The notes under the pieces: generated by a model
What the model was told of the DNA's origin: nothing
Databases searched by the model: none
The model's input: the letters and a program-made list of their open reading frames with translations, nothing else
DNA from: Mangrovibrevibacter kandeliae
GTDB taxonomy: Bacteria; Pseudomonadota; Alphaproteobacteria; Rhizobiales; Rhizobiaceae
DNA length: 64,000 bases
Assembly: GCF_024519155.1 (NCBI RefSeq)
Contig: NZ_JANIFJ010000001.1
Location: forward strand, 682,001 to 746,000
Reading direction: 5' to 3'
Translations under genes and position numbers: made by a program
Shown here: positions 17,596 to 25,854 of the stretch, piece after piece
Numbering within the stretch: position 1 is the stretch's first letter
How the letters are laid out: every line of letters begins with the position of its first letter

Positions 17596-19203
17596 TCAGG
17601 CGGCCTGCGGCGGAAACGGGCTCGGCCCGATCCGGTATTCGGCGGCTTCGGCCTCGTCGAGCCGCGCAACCAGGCCCTTTTCCCAGGCGAGATAGCGTCG
17701 TGCTGCCTCCAGATTGCCGTCATGGCGATCGTGGACGAAGAAGAGGTAGTCGATCGCCTCGCCGTCGGACGGCTGATCCGGCGTCGATACGAGCGGCAGT
17801 GCGGCCCGTCGCCAGTCCGCCACGTCGCCGGCGACACGGTACAGGTCGGTCAGACCCGCAGCCGTCAGATCCGACGCGGCGAGCGCCACGGTGCCGGCGT
17901 CGCCGATGAGCATCAGCGCACCGGTCGCTGGTCCGACGGCGTCCGTCAGCCTCGGGCGGATCGACCAGATGGCCGCTTCGAGATGGGCCGAGCGATAGTC
18001 GGCGGAGGAACGCAGGTCGATGAGCGGTGCGCCTTCAAGAGCGAGCGCCACTGCGGCGCCGGCATCGATCTGCGGAACGCTTGATGGCTCCGGCTGTCTC
18101 ACGCCGAGGCCGGGCACCGCCTGCGACAGGTCGCCGGCATCGGCGATCCGGAGCACGTGCGTCTCGTAGCCGAGCGCGCGCAGGAAGATTGCCGTCAGCG
18201 CGCCGCGCAATCCCGTGTCGTCGAGAAGCACGACCCGGGCCCGGCGCACGCCGATCCACTGGTCGGTGGCCTGAACGAGTTGCACGGCCGGCGCATGCAC
18301 CGCGTCCGCGAGCGTCTCGCGGCGATGCTCCTCGGCGCTGCGCACGTCAAGGAGGTAGAGCGTGCGCGTCCGATCCTCGACGAGGCGGAGAAGCTCGGCC
18401 CGGTCGATGCGTGGAATCGCGTGGCGCTCCAAAGCGTTCGCGGCGCGGGCTGCGCTGGCGGCGAAGGCCGCTTCGTCCAGCCGCGCCAGCGGCGGTGCAC
18501 TCTGGCCATGGCGCAGCGCTCGGCCGGACAGGGTCCATCCCTGCGTGCCGTTCTCGAGCGCGTAGATCGGGTTGGCTATGCCGGCGAGCGCAAGTCCGGC
18601 CGCCCCGACCAGGCTGCGCGTCCGCCCGGCGCAGTGGACGACCACAGGTGTCGTGCCGTCCCTGACGAGCGCCGCGAAGCGGTGCGGCAGCTCTCCGTTC
18701 GGCATGGACCGCGCGCCGGGAATGGTCATTTTGGCGAATTCGGACGCCGGCCGTCCGTCGAACAGATGATGAGGCCGGCCGTCGCGCTGCCATCGCTCGA
18801 GCGTGTCGCCGTCGATCTGCGGCACGTGCCAGCGCTCCTCCAAGAGTTCGCCGAGCGTCTTGCTGGGAAGGTTGACCCCTTGAAACAGCGTGTAGCCCGA
18901 GGCCTGCCAGGCCCGGGCGCCCCCTTCGATCCAGGAGACGTCGGCGTAGCCGAGCCGACCCAGTGCAGCGGCCGACCGCTGGGCGATGCCGTCGCCGTCG
19001 TCGACGAGAAGGATCGGCACGTCGAGACGCGGCACCAGCGCCGGTGCGACGAGTTCGAGCCGGCTGAACGGGCAGGGTACGGCGAGGAACGGATGGCCTT
19101 CGCCATACTGCCCATGTTCGCGCACGTCGAGCATCGCCACTTCGCCCGCCGAGTGGGCGAGGGCCTTTGCGGCGTCTGGCGAGAGAGGGCCCGGCACGGT
19201 CAC
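17596..19203 (-). CDS. Four-domain rhodanese-like sulfurtransferase
   Basis: This 535-residue protein contains four rhodanese-like domains at roughly residues 8-106, 128-232, 265-370 and 390-470. Only the second has an active-site Cys, C191 in HCAGRTRS. The corresponding loops of domains 1 and 3 read VDDGDG and LDDTGL, and that of domain 4 IGDAGT, so these are probably structural or regulatory. A roughly 60-residue tail follows. The GTG start at 19203 overlaps the dehalogenase-like gene stop as GTGA; longer readings of this frame run antisense through that gene. Multi-domain rhodaneses move sulfane sulfur. Why one is coupled to a dehalogenase-like hydrolase is not obvious. Confidence 0.85.
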   Translation of the reverse strand: MTVPGPLSPDAAKALAHSAGEVAMLDVREHGQYGEGHPFLAVPCPFSRLELVAPALVPRLDVPILLVDDGDGIAQRSAAALGRLGYADVSWIEGGARAWQASGYTLFQGVNLPSKTLGELLEERWHVPQIDGDTLERWQRDGRPHHLFDGRPASEFAKMTIPGARSMPNGELPHRFAALVRDGTTPVVVHCAGRTRSLVGAAGLALAGIANPIYALENGTQGWTLSGRALRHGQSAPPLARLDEAAFAASAARAANALERHAIPRIDRAELLRLVEDRTRTLYLLDVRSAEEHRRETLADAVHAPAVQLVQATDQWIGVRRARVVLLDDTGLRGALTAIFLRALGYETHVLRIADAGDLSQAVPGLGVRQPEPSSVPQIDAGAAVALALEGAPLIDLRSSADYRSAHLEAAIWSIRPRLTDAVGPATGALMLIGDAGTVALAASDLTAAGLTDLYRVAGDVADWRRAALPLVSTPDQPSDGEAIDYLFFVHDRHDGNLEAARRYLAWEKGLVARLDEAEAAEYRIGPSPFPPQAA

Positions 19204-20153
19204 GCTGCCGGCGGTTGGACCGTCTCGCCCCTCAGGAAAGAGCTGAGGGCCTGGTAGACGAGGTCGGGCCGCTGCTCGGCGGGATAGTGGCCGGTGGGGA
19301 GCGCAAAACCGGTGAGGTCCGAGGCCCACTCGCGCCAGTTCTCCATCGGCCGGAGATGACGGCCGACATGGCTGTTGTCGCCCCACAGCGTCAGAACGGG
19401 GCAGGCGATCGTCCGACCGGCCTCGCGATCCGCCTGATCGAACGCGAAATCGAGGCTCGTCGTGGCACGGTAGTCCTCGCACACGGCATGGATCTGCTCC
19501 GGCGTGGTGCAGCGGACATATTCGGCGAAGGCCTCCGGCGCGAAGATCGACAGCCCCACGCCCTTCTTGTTCAGCTTGTAGTTGATGTAATAATCGAGAT
19601 CGGCGCAGATGAGCCGCTCCGGAAACGGCGCCTTCTGCGCCATGAAGAACCAGTGATAGCTCTCGAGCGCCCAGCCGAGACTGATCTTCGACAGGAGGTT
19701 GTAGGTCGGGATGATGTCGAGGGCGCACAGCTTCTCGACCGCCTCAGGCCTGTCCAGCGCCATCCGGAACGCGACACGAGCGCCGCGGTCGTGACCCGCT
19801 ACCGGAAAACGGTCGAAGCCGAAGTGCCGCATCAACTCGAAATTGTCCTCGCCCATGGCGCGGAAGGAATAGGCGGCGTGGTCGTCACCGCTCTCGGGCT
19901 TCGAGCTGTCGCCATAGCCGCGCAGGTCCGGAGCGACGACCGTGTAGTCACGTGCGAGGTCCGGCGCGATCTTGTGCCAGCTCGCATGGGTGAGCGGGTT
20001 GCCGTGGAGGAGCAGGAGCGGCGGACCGCTGCCGCCGATCGCAACGTGGATCTCCGCGCCGGCGGTCGCAACGCGTTCGACGCGGAACCCTTCGATGATG
20101 GTGCCGCGCCTCGGTGCGCCGGCCTGTGAGCCGGATCCCGATATCGAGTTCAT
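19200..20153 (-). CDS. Alpha/beta hydrolase, haloacetate dehalogenase-like
   Basis: This 317-residue alpha/beta hydrolase has HGNPLTHASWH as the oxyanion region and DLRGYGDSSKP. Nucleophile D122 in GHDRGARVAFR is accompanied by R123 and R126 (carboxylate binding), with D146, the halide-pocket pair H167-W168, Y228 in CEDYR, and catalytic H289. From memory, all correspond in order and spacing to fluoroacetate dehalogenase of Rhodopseudomonas. The pocket Trp I recall near position 185 of that enzyme appears to be replaced by a Lys-rich stretch, so the acid may differ from fluoroacetate. The ATG at 20153 has GGGAGGAG upstream. It overlaps the rhodanese gene by GTGA. Confidence 0.82.
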   Translation of the reverse strand: MNSISGSGSQAGAPRRGTIIEGFRVERVATAGAEIHVAIGGSGPPLLLLHGNPLTHASWHKIAPDLARDYTVVAPDLRGYGDSSKPESGDDHAAYSFRAMGEDNFELMRHFGFDRFPVAGHDRGARVAFRMALDRPEAVEKLCALDIIPTYNLLSKISLGWALESYHWFFMAQKAPFPERLICADLDYYINYKLNKKGVGLSIFAPEAFAEYVRCTTPEQIHAVCEDYRATTSLDFAFDQADREAGRTIACPVLTLWGDNSHVGRHLRPMENWREWASDLTGFALPTGHYPAEQRPDLVYQALSSFLRGETVQPPAA

Positions 20154-20203
20154 CTGCTCCTCCCAGAGCTTCGCCCGACGGCAATGGTCACCCGTTCAAA
20201 CAA

Positions 20204-20229
20204 ATTGTCAACAGTCTGTAATTGACAAT
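20204..20229. promoter_or_regulatory. Double GntR-type operator in divergent promoter
   Basis: ATTGTCAACAGT at 20204-20215 is followed by CTGTAATTGACAAT at 20216-20229, giving two inverted copies of the motif in the region between the dehalogenase-like gene and the PdxA-like gene. CTGT..TTGACAATAT matches the 3411-3423 site closely. TTGACA could also serve as the -35 of the PdxA-like gene. Confidence 0.5.
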
Positions 20230-20342
20230 ATCGGGTTAGGATGTGGTCTATGGTGCAGCCTCGGCGCCAGGTGGGCGGCACTGCGGGAAGCGGATCGACC
20301 ATGCAACGAGCGGTCCCTTCCGTCAGAACAAGGAATACGATC

Positions 20343-21362
20343 ATGATCGACCCCCGACCGATCCTCGCGCTGACGCCCGGCGACTGCACGGGCATCGGGC
20401 CGGAACTCGTGGCCAAGGTCCTGGCTGCCGGGGAACTCGCCGATGTCGGCCGCGTCGTCGTGGTCGGCGACCGGCGCGTCCTCGAGCTCGGGATGCGGCA
20501 GGCGGGCTGCACGCTTGAGGTCCGCGCCTACGAAAGCCCGGCCGGGATCGACTGGACCGATGGGGCCGTCCCCTTGGTCGACCTCGGCAACACCGACCCC
20601 GACCTCTACCCGGCGGGTGCCGTCAGCGCGGATTCGGGGCGGCTGACCGGTGCGACGCTCGCCGCCGCCATCGAGTTCGCCATGGCGGGGGAGGTCGATG
20701 CGGTGAGCTTCGCGCCGCTGAACAAGCGCGCGATGTACGATGGGGGCTGGAAGTTCCCCGACGAGCACAAGATGTTCGCGCACCTGCTCGGGCATCGCAC
20801 CTATTTCAGCGAGATGAACGTCCTCGGCGAGCAGTGGATGTCGCGCGTCACGTCGCACGTCTCCCTGCGCGAAGCGCTCGACCAGATCACCCATGAGCGC
20901 ATTTGCGAGGCGGTCGACCTCGCGGTCGCGACGATGCGCAGCGCCGGCATCTTGAGCCCAAAGCTCGCCGTTGCGGCGCTCAACCCGCACGGGGGCGAAA
21001 ACGGCCTGTTCGGCAGGGAGGAAATCGAGATCATCCGCCCCGCCGTCGAGGCGATGGCAGCCAAGGGCTACCCCTGCGAAGGCCCGTTTCCGGCCGATAC
21101 GCTCTACCTCAAGGCGTTCTCGGGCGCCTATGACGGCGTGCTCTCGATGTATCACGACCAGGGCCAGATCGCGACCAAACTCAAGGGCTTCAACCGCGGC
21201 GTCACGGTGACGGCAGGGCTGCCTACGATCTTCACCACGCCAGCCCATGGCACGGCCTTCGACATCGTGGGACAGGGCGTGGCCGATCCCGGCGCGTTGA
21301 CGGCTGCGCTTCGCCTGGCGGCCCGACTCGCTGCCTCGCGGAAGCCGGCGCCGGCCCCCTGA
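20343..21362 (+). CDS. PdxA family dehydrogenase (4-phosphothreonate/hydroxythreonine-phosphate type)
   Basis: This 339-residue PdxA-family enzyme starts ALTPGDCTGIGPELVAKVL, with Cys in place of the usual Pro. It continues with the FAPLNKRAMYDGGWKFPDEH segment, SHVSLREALDQI (metal His), NPHGGENGLFGREE, MYHDQGQIATKLKGFN (metal His) and TTPAHGTAFDIVGQGVADPGA. The family covers PdxA of vitamin B6 synthesis and catabolic PdxA2 enzymes that oxidise and decarboxylate 4-phosphorylated threonate or erythronate, or dihydrodiol acids. The catabolic branch is likely because pdxJ is elsewhere and carboxylate enzymes surround this gene. The ATG at 20343 is preferred over upstream frame codons from 20241. 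Confidence 0.82.
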   Translation: MIDPRPILALTPGDCTGIGPELVAKVLAAGELADVGRVVVVGDRRVLELGMRQAGCTLEVRAYESPAGIDWTDGAVPLVDLGNTDPDLYPAGAVSADSGRLTGATLAAAIEFAMAGEVDAVSFAPLNKRAMYDGGWKFPDEHKMFAHLLGHRTYFSEMNVLGEQWMSRVTSHVSLREALDQITHERICEAVDLAVATMRSAGILSPKLAVAALNPHGGENGLFGREEIEIIRPAVEAMAAKGYPCEGPFPADTLYLKAFSGAYDGVLSMYHDQGQIATKLKGFNRGVTVTAGLPTIFTTPAHGTAFDIVGQGVADPGALTAALRLAARLAASRKPAPAP

Positions 21363-21408
21363 GGTCGCCGATCTCATCGAAGACGGGGAGCTCCGGCCGA
21401 TGTCACGC

Positions 21409-21439
21409 GCGAGGCGCAACGGCCGCAGGCGCGCCTCGC
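21409..21439. terminator. GC hairpin after the PdxA-like gene
   Basis: GCGAGGCGC (21409-21417) and GCGCCTCGC (21431-21439) form a perfect 9-base stem with a 13-base loop in the 200-base gap before gabD. No T-run follows, so this is only a possible terminator. Confidence 0.35.
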
Positions 21440-21562
21440 GTGCGCCGATAGTCAAGGCATCACGCTGCCTCCTCGGCGCACGCAGCCGTGACCTATCGGC
21501 TTTAACTCCGCCGGCTCCGCGTCTAGATCGTACCGAAACGCAGAGTGCGCGGGGAGAGAGCC

Positions 21563-23023
21563 ATGCAACTGAACGATCCGACCCTTCTCAAGCAGGCCGC
21601 GTTCATCGCCGGCCGCTGGATCGACTCGGCGGAGGTCTTCGAGGTGCGCAACCCCTCGACCGGCGAACTGGTCGCCTGCGTGCCCGATCTCGGTCCGTCC
21701 GACGCCCGCGAGGCGATCGATCGCGCCTATGCCGCGCAGAAGGACTGGGCCGCCCGCACCGGCAAGGAGCGCGCCGCGGTGCTGAAGGACTGGCACCGGC
21801 TGATGGTCGACAACGCCGACGACCTCGCGGCGATCCTGACGGCGGAGATGGGCAAGCCGCTCGCCGAGGCGAAGGGCGAGGTGCTTTACGGCGCGAGCTT
21901 CATCGAGTGGTTCGGCGAGGAGGCCAAGCGCGTCTATGGCGACGTCATCCCCGGGCACCAGCGCGACAAGCGCATCGTTGTCGTCAAGCAGCCGGTCGGC
22001 GTCGTCGCCGCGATCACCCCCTGGAACTTCCCGAATGCCATGATCGCCCGCAAGGTCGCGCCGGCGCTCGCCGCGGGCTGTGCCTTCGTCGTCAAGCCGG
22101 CGGCCGAGACGCCGCTGTCGGCGCTGGCGATGGCGGTGCTCGCGGAGCGGGCGGGCGTGCCGGCCGGTGTCCTGTCGGTGCTGACCTCGCAGAACTCTGC
22201 AGCGGTCGGAGAGGCGTTCTGCGCCGACCCGAAGGTGCGCAAGATCAGCTTCACCGGCTCGACCGAAGTGGGACGCATCCTGATGCGCCAGAGCGCGGAG
22301 GGCATCAAGAAGATCAGCCTCGAACTCGGCGGCAATGCGCCCTTCCTCGTCTTCGACGACGCCGATCTCGACAAGGCGGTGGAGGGCGCGATCGCCTCAA
22401 AGTACCGGGCGGCCGGCCAGACCTGCGTCTGCGCCAACCGGCTCTACATCCAGTCGGGCATCTACGACGCTTTTGCGGCGAAGCTGGCCGAGCGGGTGCG
22501 CGCCTTGAAGGTCGGCGACGGCTTCGAGGCCGGAACCGCCATCGGCCCGCTGATCACGCCGGAAGCGGTGGAAAAGGTGGAAGCGCATGTCGCCGATGCG
22601 AGCGCCAAGGGCGCTGCGGTGCTTCTCGGCGGCAAGCGGCACGCGAAGGGCGGCACCTTCTTTGAGCCGACGATCCTGACCGGCGTCACCCGCGACATGG
22701 CGGTTGCACGGGAGGAGACCTTCGGCCCCGTCGCGCCGCTCTTCCGCTTCGAGCGCGAAGCGGACGTCGTCGAGCAGGCGAACGCCACCGAATACGGCCT
22801 CGCGGCCTACCTCTACACGCGCGACGCCAGCCGCGTCTGGCGGGTGGCCGAGGCGCTGGAGGTCGGCATGGTCGGCATCAACACCGGCCTGATCTCGACG
22901 GAAGTCGCACCCTTTGGCGGGGTGAAGCAGTCGGGCCTCGGCCGCGAGGGCTCGCTTTACGGTATCGACGATTATCTCGACCTCAAATATCTCTGCATCG
23001 ACGTCGGCAACGAACCGCTCTGA
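21563..23023 (+). CDS. gabD: NAD(P)-dependent succinate-semialdehyde dehydrogenase
   Basis: This 486-residue aldehyde dehydrogenase has VAAITPWNFPNAMIARKVAPALAAG as the substrate/cofactor channel, KPAAETPLSALA, FTGSTEVGRILM as the nucleotide loop, LELGGNAPFLVFDDADLD with the general-base Glu, and GQTCVCANRLYI with the nucleophilic Cys. The last is the typical GabD sequence. It converts succinate semialdehyde to succinate at the end of GABA or 4-hydroxybutyrate breakdown. The ATG at 21563 has GGGGAGAG upstream. It is monocistronic as far as can be seen. Confidence 0.88.
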   Translation: MQLNDPTLLKQAAFIAGRWIDSAEVFEVRNPSTGELVACVPDLGPSDAREAIDRAYAAQKDWAARTGKERAAVLKDWHRLMVDNADDLAAILTAEMGKPLAEAKGEVLYGASFIEWFGEEAKRVYGDVIPGHQRDKRIVVVKQPVGVVAAITPWNFPNAMIARKVAPALAAGCAFVVKPAAETPLSALAMAVLAERAGVPAGVLSVLTSQNSAAVGEAFCADPKVRKISFTGSTEVGRILMRQSAEGIKKISLELGGNAPFLVFDDADLDKAVEGAIASKYRAAGQTCVCANRLYIQSGIYDAFAAKLAERVRALKVGDGFEAGTAIGPLITPEAVEKVEAHVADASAKGAAVLLGGKRHAKGGTFFEPTILTGVTRDMAVAREETFGPVAPLFRFEREADVVEQANATEYGLAAYLYTRDASRVWRVAEALEVGMVGINTGLISTEVAPFGGVKQSGLGREGSLYGIDDYLDLKYLCIDVGNEPL

Positions 23024-23163
23024 CGCCGCTGGCGCGAAAAGGGTGCGAGAAGCCCACGCGGTGCATGCCTTCCATTCGCCGGACCGGCTTGGCAGGCACC
23101 TCCGCCGGACCTATGCAGGCCTTAGAATGCAGCGCAGCATCATGCCGCGCTTTGGAGCTTGAC

Positions 23164-24375
23164 ATGGCCAGCCTCGACATCGCCGACCGGGAGCGGGCGA
23201 GCCTCACGCAGCGCCCTCGCCGCCACGCCGCGCTGATCGAGCTGTCGCTTGCGGTCGGCAGCTTCGCCATCGGCACCGGCGAGTTCGCGATCATGGGCCT
23301 CTTGCCCGACGTGGCACGCGGACTTCAGGTGACGACGCCGGAGGCGGGTCACGCGATCAGCGCCTATGCGCTCGGCGTGGTGGTGGGCGCCCCCACGATT
23401 GCCGTCCTGGCGGCAAAGCTGTCGCGCCGCACGCTGCTGCTCGGGCTGATGGCGGTGTTCATGCTGGCCAACTTCGCCAGCGCGATGGCACCGACCTACG
23501 GCGTGTTCGTGCTCTTCCGCTTCCTCTCGGGGCTTCCGCATGGCGCGTATTTCGGCGTCGCGGCACTCGTCGCAGCGGCGATGGTGGCGCCGAACAAGCG
23601 CACGCAGGCGGTCGGGCGAGTGATGCTCGGCCTCACCGTCGCCACCCTCGTCGGCACGCCGCTGACGACTGTGCTCGGCCAGTACTTCGGCTGGCGCTCG
23701 CTCTTCGTCTTCGTCGGCGCCATCGGCGCGATCACCATCGGGCTGCTCGCCCTCTATCTCGAGCGCGACCGCGTCCTCGAAGGGGCCGGAGCGCTGCGCG
23801 AGCTCGGTGCCTTCCGGCGCAAGCAGGTCTGGCTGACGCTCGGCATCGCCGGCATCGGCTTCGGCGGCATGTTCTGCGTGTTCAGCTACATCGTACCGAC
23901 GGCGGTGCAGGTGGCGGGCCTGTCCGAAGCCTATGCCCCGGTGCTGATGACGGCCTTCGGTCTCGGGATGGTCACCGGCAACCTCGTCGGCGCCTGGATC
24001 GCCGACAAGGGCCTGATGCGAACCATCGGTTCGGTGCTGGCGGCGAATGCGCTCGTCCTCTGCCTCTTCTCGCTGACGGCGGCGAGCCCGGCGATGCTGA
24101 CCTTCTGCGTGTTCCTGATCGGCTGCGGCGTCGCCATCGGCCCGGCGCTGCAGATCCGGCTGATGGACGTTGCCGGCGACGCGCAGACGCTGGCCGCGGC
24201 GCTGAACCACTCCGCCTTCAACATCGCCAACGCGCTCGGCGCCTGGCTCGGCGGCCTGACCATCACCTGGGGCTTCGGCTATGCCGCCACCGGCTGGGTC
24301 GGCGCGGCACTGTCGGTGTGCGGGCTCGGGGTGTTCGCGCTGTCGGTGACGGCGGAGCGGCGCGCGCGCGCCTGA
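23164..24375 (+). CDS. MFS efflux transporter (AraJ/YdhP-like)
   Basis: This 403-residue protein of about twelve helices belongs to the major facilitator superfamily of the drug/arabinose efflux type. The first helix GSFAIGTGEFAIMGLLPDVARGL, the FRFLSGLPHGAYFGVAAL segment in helix 4 and the second-half GIGFGGMFCVFSYIVPT are typical of the AraJ/YdhP group. The ATG at 23164 is preferred over upstream candidates because it gives a normal short cytoplasmic N-terminus. No neighbour indicates its substrate. Confidence 0.88.
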   Translation: MASLDIADRERASLTQRPRRHAALIELSLAVGSFAIGTGEFAIMGLLPDVARGLQVTTPEAGHAISAYALGVVVGAPTIAVLAAKLSRRTLLLGLMAVFMLANFASAMAPTYGVFVLFRFLSGLPHGAYFGVAALVAAAMVAPNKRTQAVGRVMLGLTVATLVGTPLTTVLGQYFGWRSLFVFVGAIGAITIGLLALYLERDRVLEGAGALRELGAFRRKQVWLTLGIAGIGFGGMFCVFSYIVPTAVQVAGLSEAYAPVLMTAFGLGMVTGNLVGAWIADKGLMRTIGSVLAANALVLCLFSLTAASPAMLTFCVFLIGCGVAIGPALQIRLMDVAGDAQTLAAALNHSAFNIANALGAWLGGLTITWGFGYAATGWVGAALSVCGLGVFALSVTAERRARA

Positions 24376-24377
24376 GG

Positions 24378-24512
24378 CTACCCGGCGCTCTTGGCATGCT
24401 CGACGTCGCCTGAAACCCGGCGAGGCGGATGCCGCTTGGCGTCCCGGAGCACGATGGCCGCGGCGGCAAGTCCAAGGATGAGCGCAAGGAGCAGCGAGAT
24501 CATCTCGCTCAT
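24378..24512 (-). CDS. Small single-helix membrane protein (hypothetical)
   Basis: This 44-codon reading frame encodes MSEMISLLLALILGLAAAAI, a membrane-spanning helix, followed by a basic, polar tail ending EHAKSAG. It converges with the MFS gene, whose stop is 2 bases away, and has only a weak ribosome site (GAAG). The helix-plus-basic-tail pattern is that of real small membrane proteins, but the gene is not confirmed by any recognised family. Confidence 0.35.
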   Translation of the reverse strand: MSEMISLLLALILGLAAAAIVLRDAKRHPPRRVSGDVEHAKSAG

Positions 24513-24717
24513 ATCATCTTCGATTCGCGCAGGTGCGCCGGCAAGGCCGCAGTTCCATGGTGGCCGGAGCGCATCTCTGGGGCAAGAGCGGCGGCGGTTG
24601 CCAAGCGCGCCGTGGATCGGCGACAACGGGCGTCCGCGGGAGGAGGCGGAGGGCAGGCTGCGGCGTGCCGCCGCCGCAGGCGTGTGAGGTCGTTCTCCCG
24701 CCGGACGGGAGGAAGGC

Positions 24718-25671
24718 ATGGCATCGGCGCGCAATGAAGGATCGCGTCTCGACGACGCGGCGCGGGCCGGCTGGCTCTACTATGTCGCCGGCAACACCCA
24801 GGAAGAGATCGCCGCCAAGTTGAAGATCTCGCGCCAGGCGGCGCAGCGGCTGGTGTCGCTGTCGGTCAGCGCCGGGCTCGTGCGCGTGCGCCTGGAGCAC
24901 CCGATCGCCGCCTGTCTCGAGCTTGGTGCGCGGCTGCGGGAGCGCTTCGGCGTGCGCCTCGCGGAGGTCGTGCCGGCCGATCCGGGCTCGGCCTCGACGA
25001 CGCTCGGCATCGCGGAGGCCTGCGCGGCCGAGATGGAGCAGCGGCTGTCGCAGCCGGACGGTCTGGTCATCGCCGTCGGCACCGGGCGGACCCTGAAGGC
25101 GGCGGTCGAGAACCTGCCGCCGATGGTCTGCCCGCAGCATCGCATCGTCTCGCTGACCGGCAACATCTCGCCCGACGGCTCGGCCTCGGTCTACAACGTC
25201 ATCTTCTCGATGGCCGACGCGGTGCAGGCTCGGCATTACCCGATGCCGCTGCCGGTGGTCGTGTCCTCGCCCGAGGAGCGGCTGCTCCTGCACGACCAGA
25301 AGGTCGTCCAGAGTACCCTTGCGCTGGCCGCCCAGGCGAACGTTACCTTCGTCGGCATCGGCGAACTCGGCCACAACGCGCCGCTGCTGGCCGATGGGTT
25401 CATCACGCCCGCCGAACTCGACGGGCTGATGCAGTCGGGCGGCATCGGCGAGATCGTCGGCTGGGTGTTCGACGAGACCGGGCGGATCATCGACTGCGCC
25501 CACAACGACCGCGTCGCCAGCGCTCCGCTGCCCCCGACGGCCGGCAGCGAAGTCGTTGCCGTCGCCATGGGCGAGGCCAAGCGTCCAGGCATGCTCGCGG
25601 CGCTTGAAGGGCGGCTCGTCAACGGCCTGATCACCGACGAGACGACGGCGAAGGCGCTGCTGGAAGCGTGA
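24718..25671 (+). CDS. SorC/DeoR-type sugar-binding transcriptional regulator
   Basis: This 317-residue SorC-family regulator has an N-terminal helix-turn-helix (AGNTQEEIAAKLKISRQAAQRLV, residues about 22-45) followed by a large sugar-phosphate-binding domain. Landmarks are LVIAVGTGRTLKAAVENLP, the GNISPDGSAS loop and VTFVGIGELGHNAPLLADGFI. The ATG at 24718 follows GGGAGGAAGG. It lies 183 bases upstream of the polyol transporter operon in the same direction, as in rhizobial sorbitol/mannitol loci. It likely controls that operon through the repeats at 25800-25834. Confidence 0.9.
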   Translation: MASARNEGSRLDDAARAGWLYYVAGNTQEEIAAKLKISRQAAQRLVSLSVSAGLVRVRLEHPIAACLELGARLRERFGVRLAEVVPADPGSASTTLGIAEACAAEMEQRLSQPDGLVIAVGTGRTLKAAVENLPPMVCPQHRIVSLTGNISPDGSASVYNVIFSMADAVQARHYPMPLPVVVSSPEERLLLHDQKVVQSTLALAAQANVTFVGIGELGHNAPLLADGFITPAELDGLMQSGGIGEIVGWVFDETGRIIDCAHNDRVASAPLPPTAGSEVVAVAMGEAKRPGMLAALEGRLVNGLITDETTAKALLEA

Positions 25672-25776
25672 GCCGGTCGTGGCTCCGGCGCGCGCATCGG
25701 CTTGGCAGTTGCTCCCGATGCGTGCAGAGTGCTTCAGGCATCGCTCAAAAATGCTGCAGTGCGTCACGATATTTCG

Positions 25777-25834
25777 TTGACACGCCCGCTGTCAGGGGAT
25801 GAGTATTTGCCCGTGTAATGATCATTTGCTCATA
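25777..25834 (+). promoter_or_regulatory. Promoter with tandem SorC-type half-sites before the polyol operon
   Basis: TTGACA at 25777-25782 is a perfect -35; GTATTT or TGAGTA about 17-20 bases later is a weak -10. Two similar 16-base blocks, TGAGTATTTGCCCGTG (25800-25815) and TGATCATTTGCTCATA (25819-25834), are spaced 19 bases apart, nearly two helix turns. They are good candidates for SorC binding. Confidence 0.5.
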
Positions 25835-25854
25835 CACGAGCTGGGAGGCTTTAT

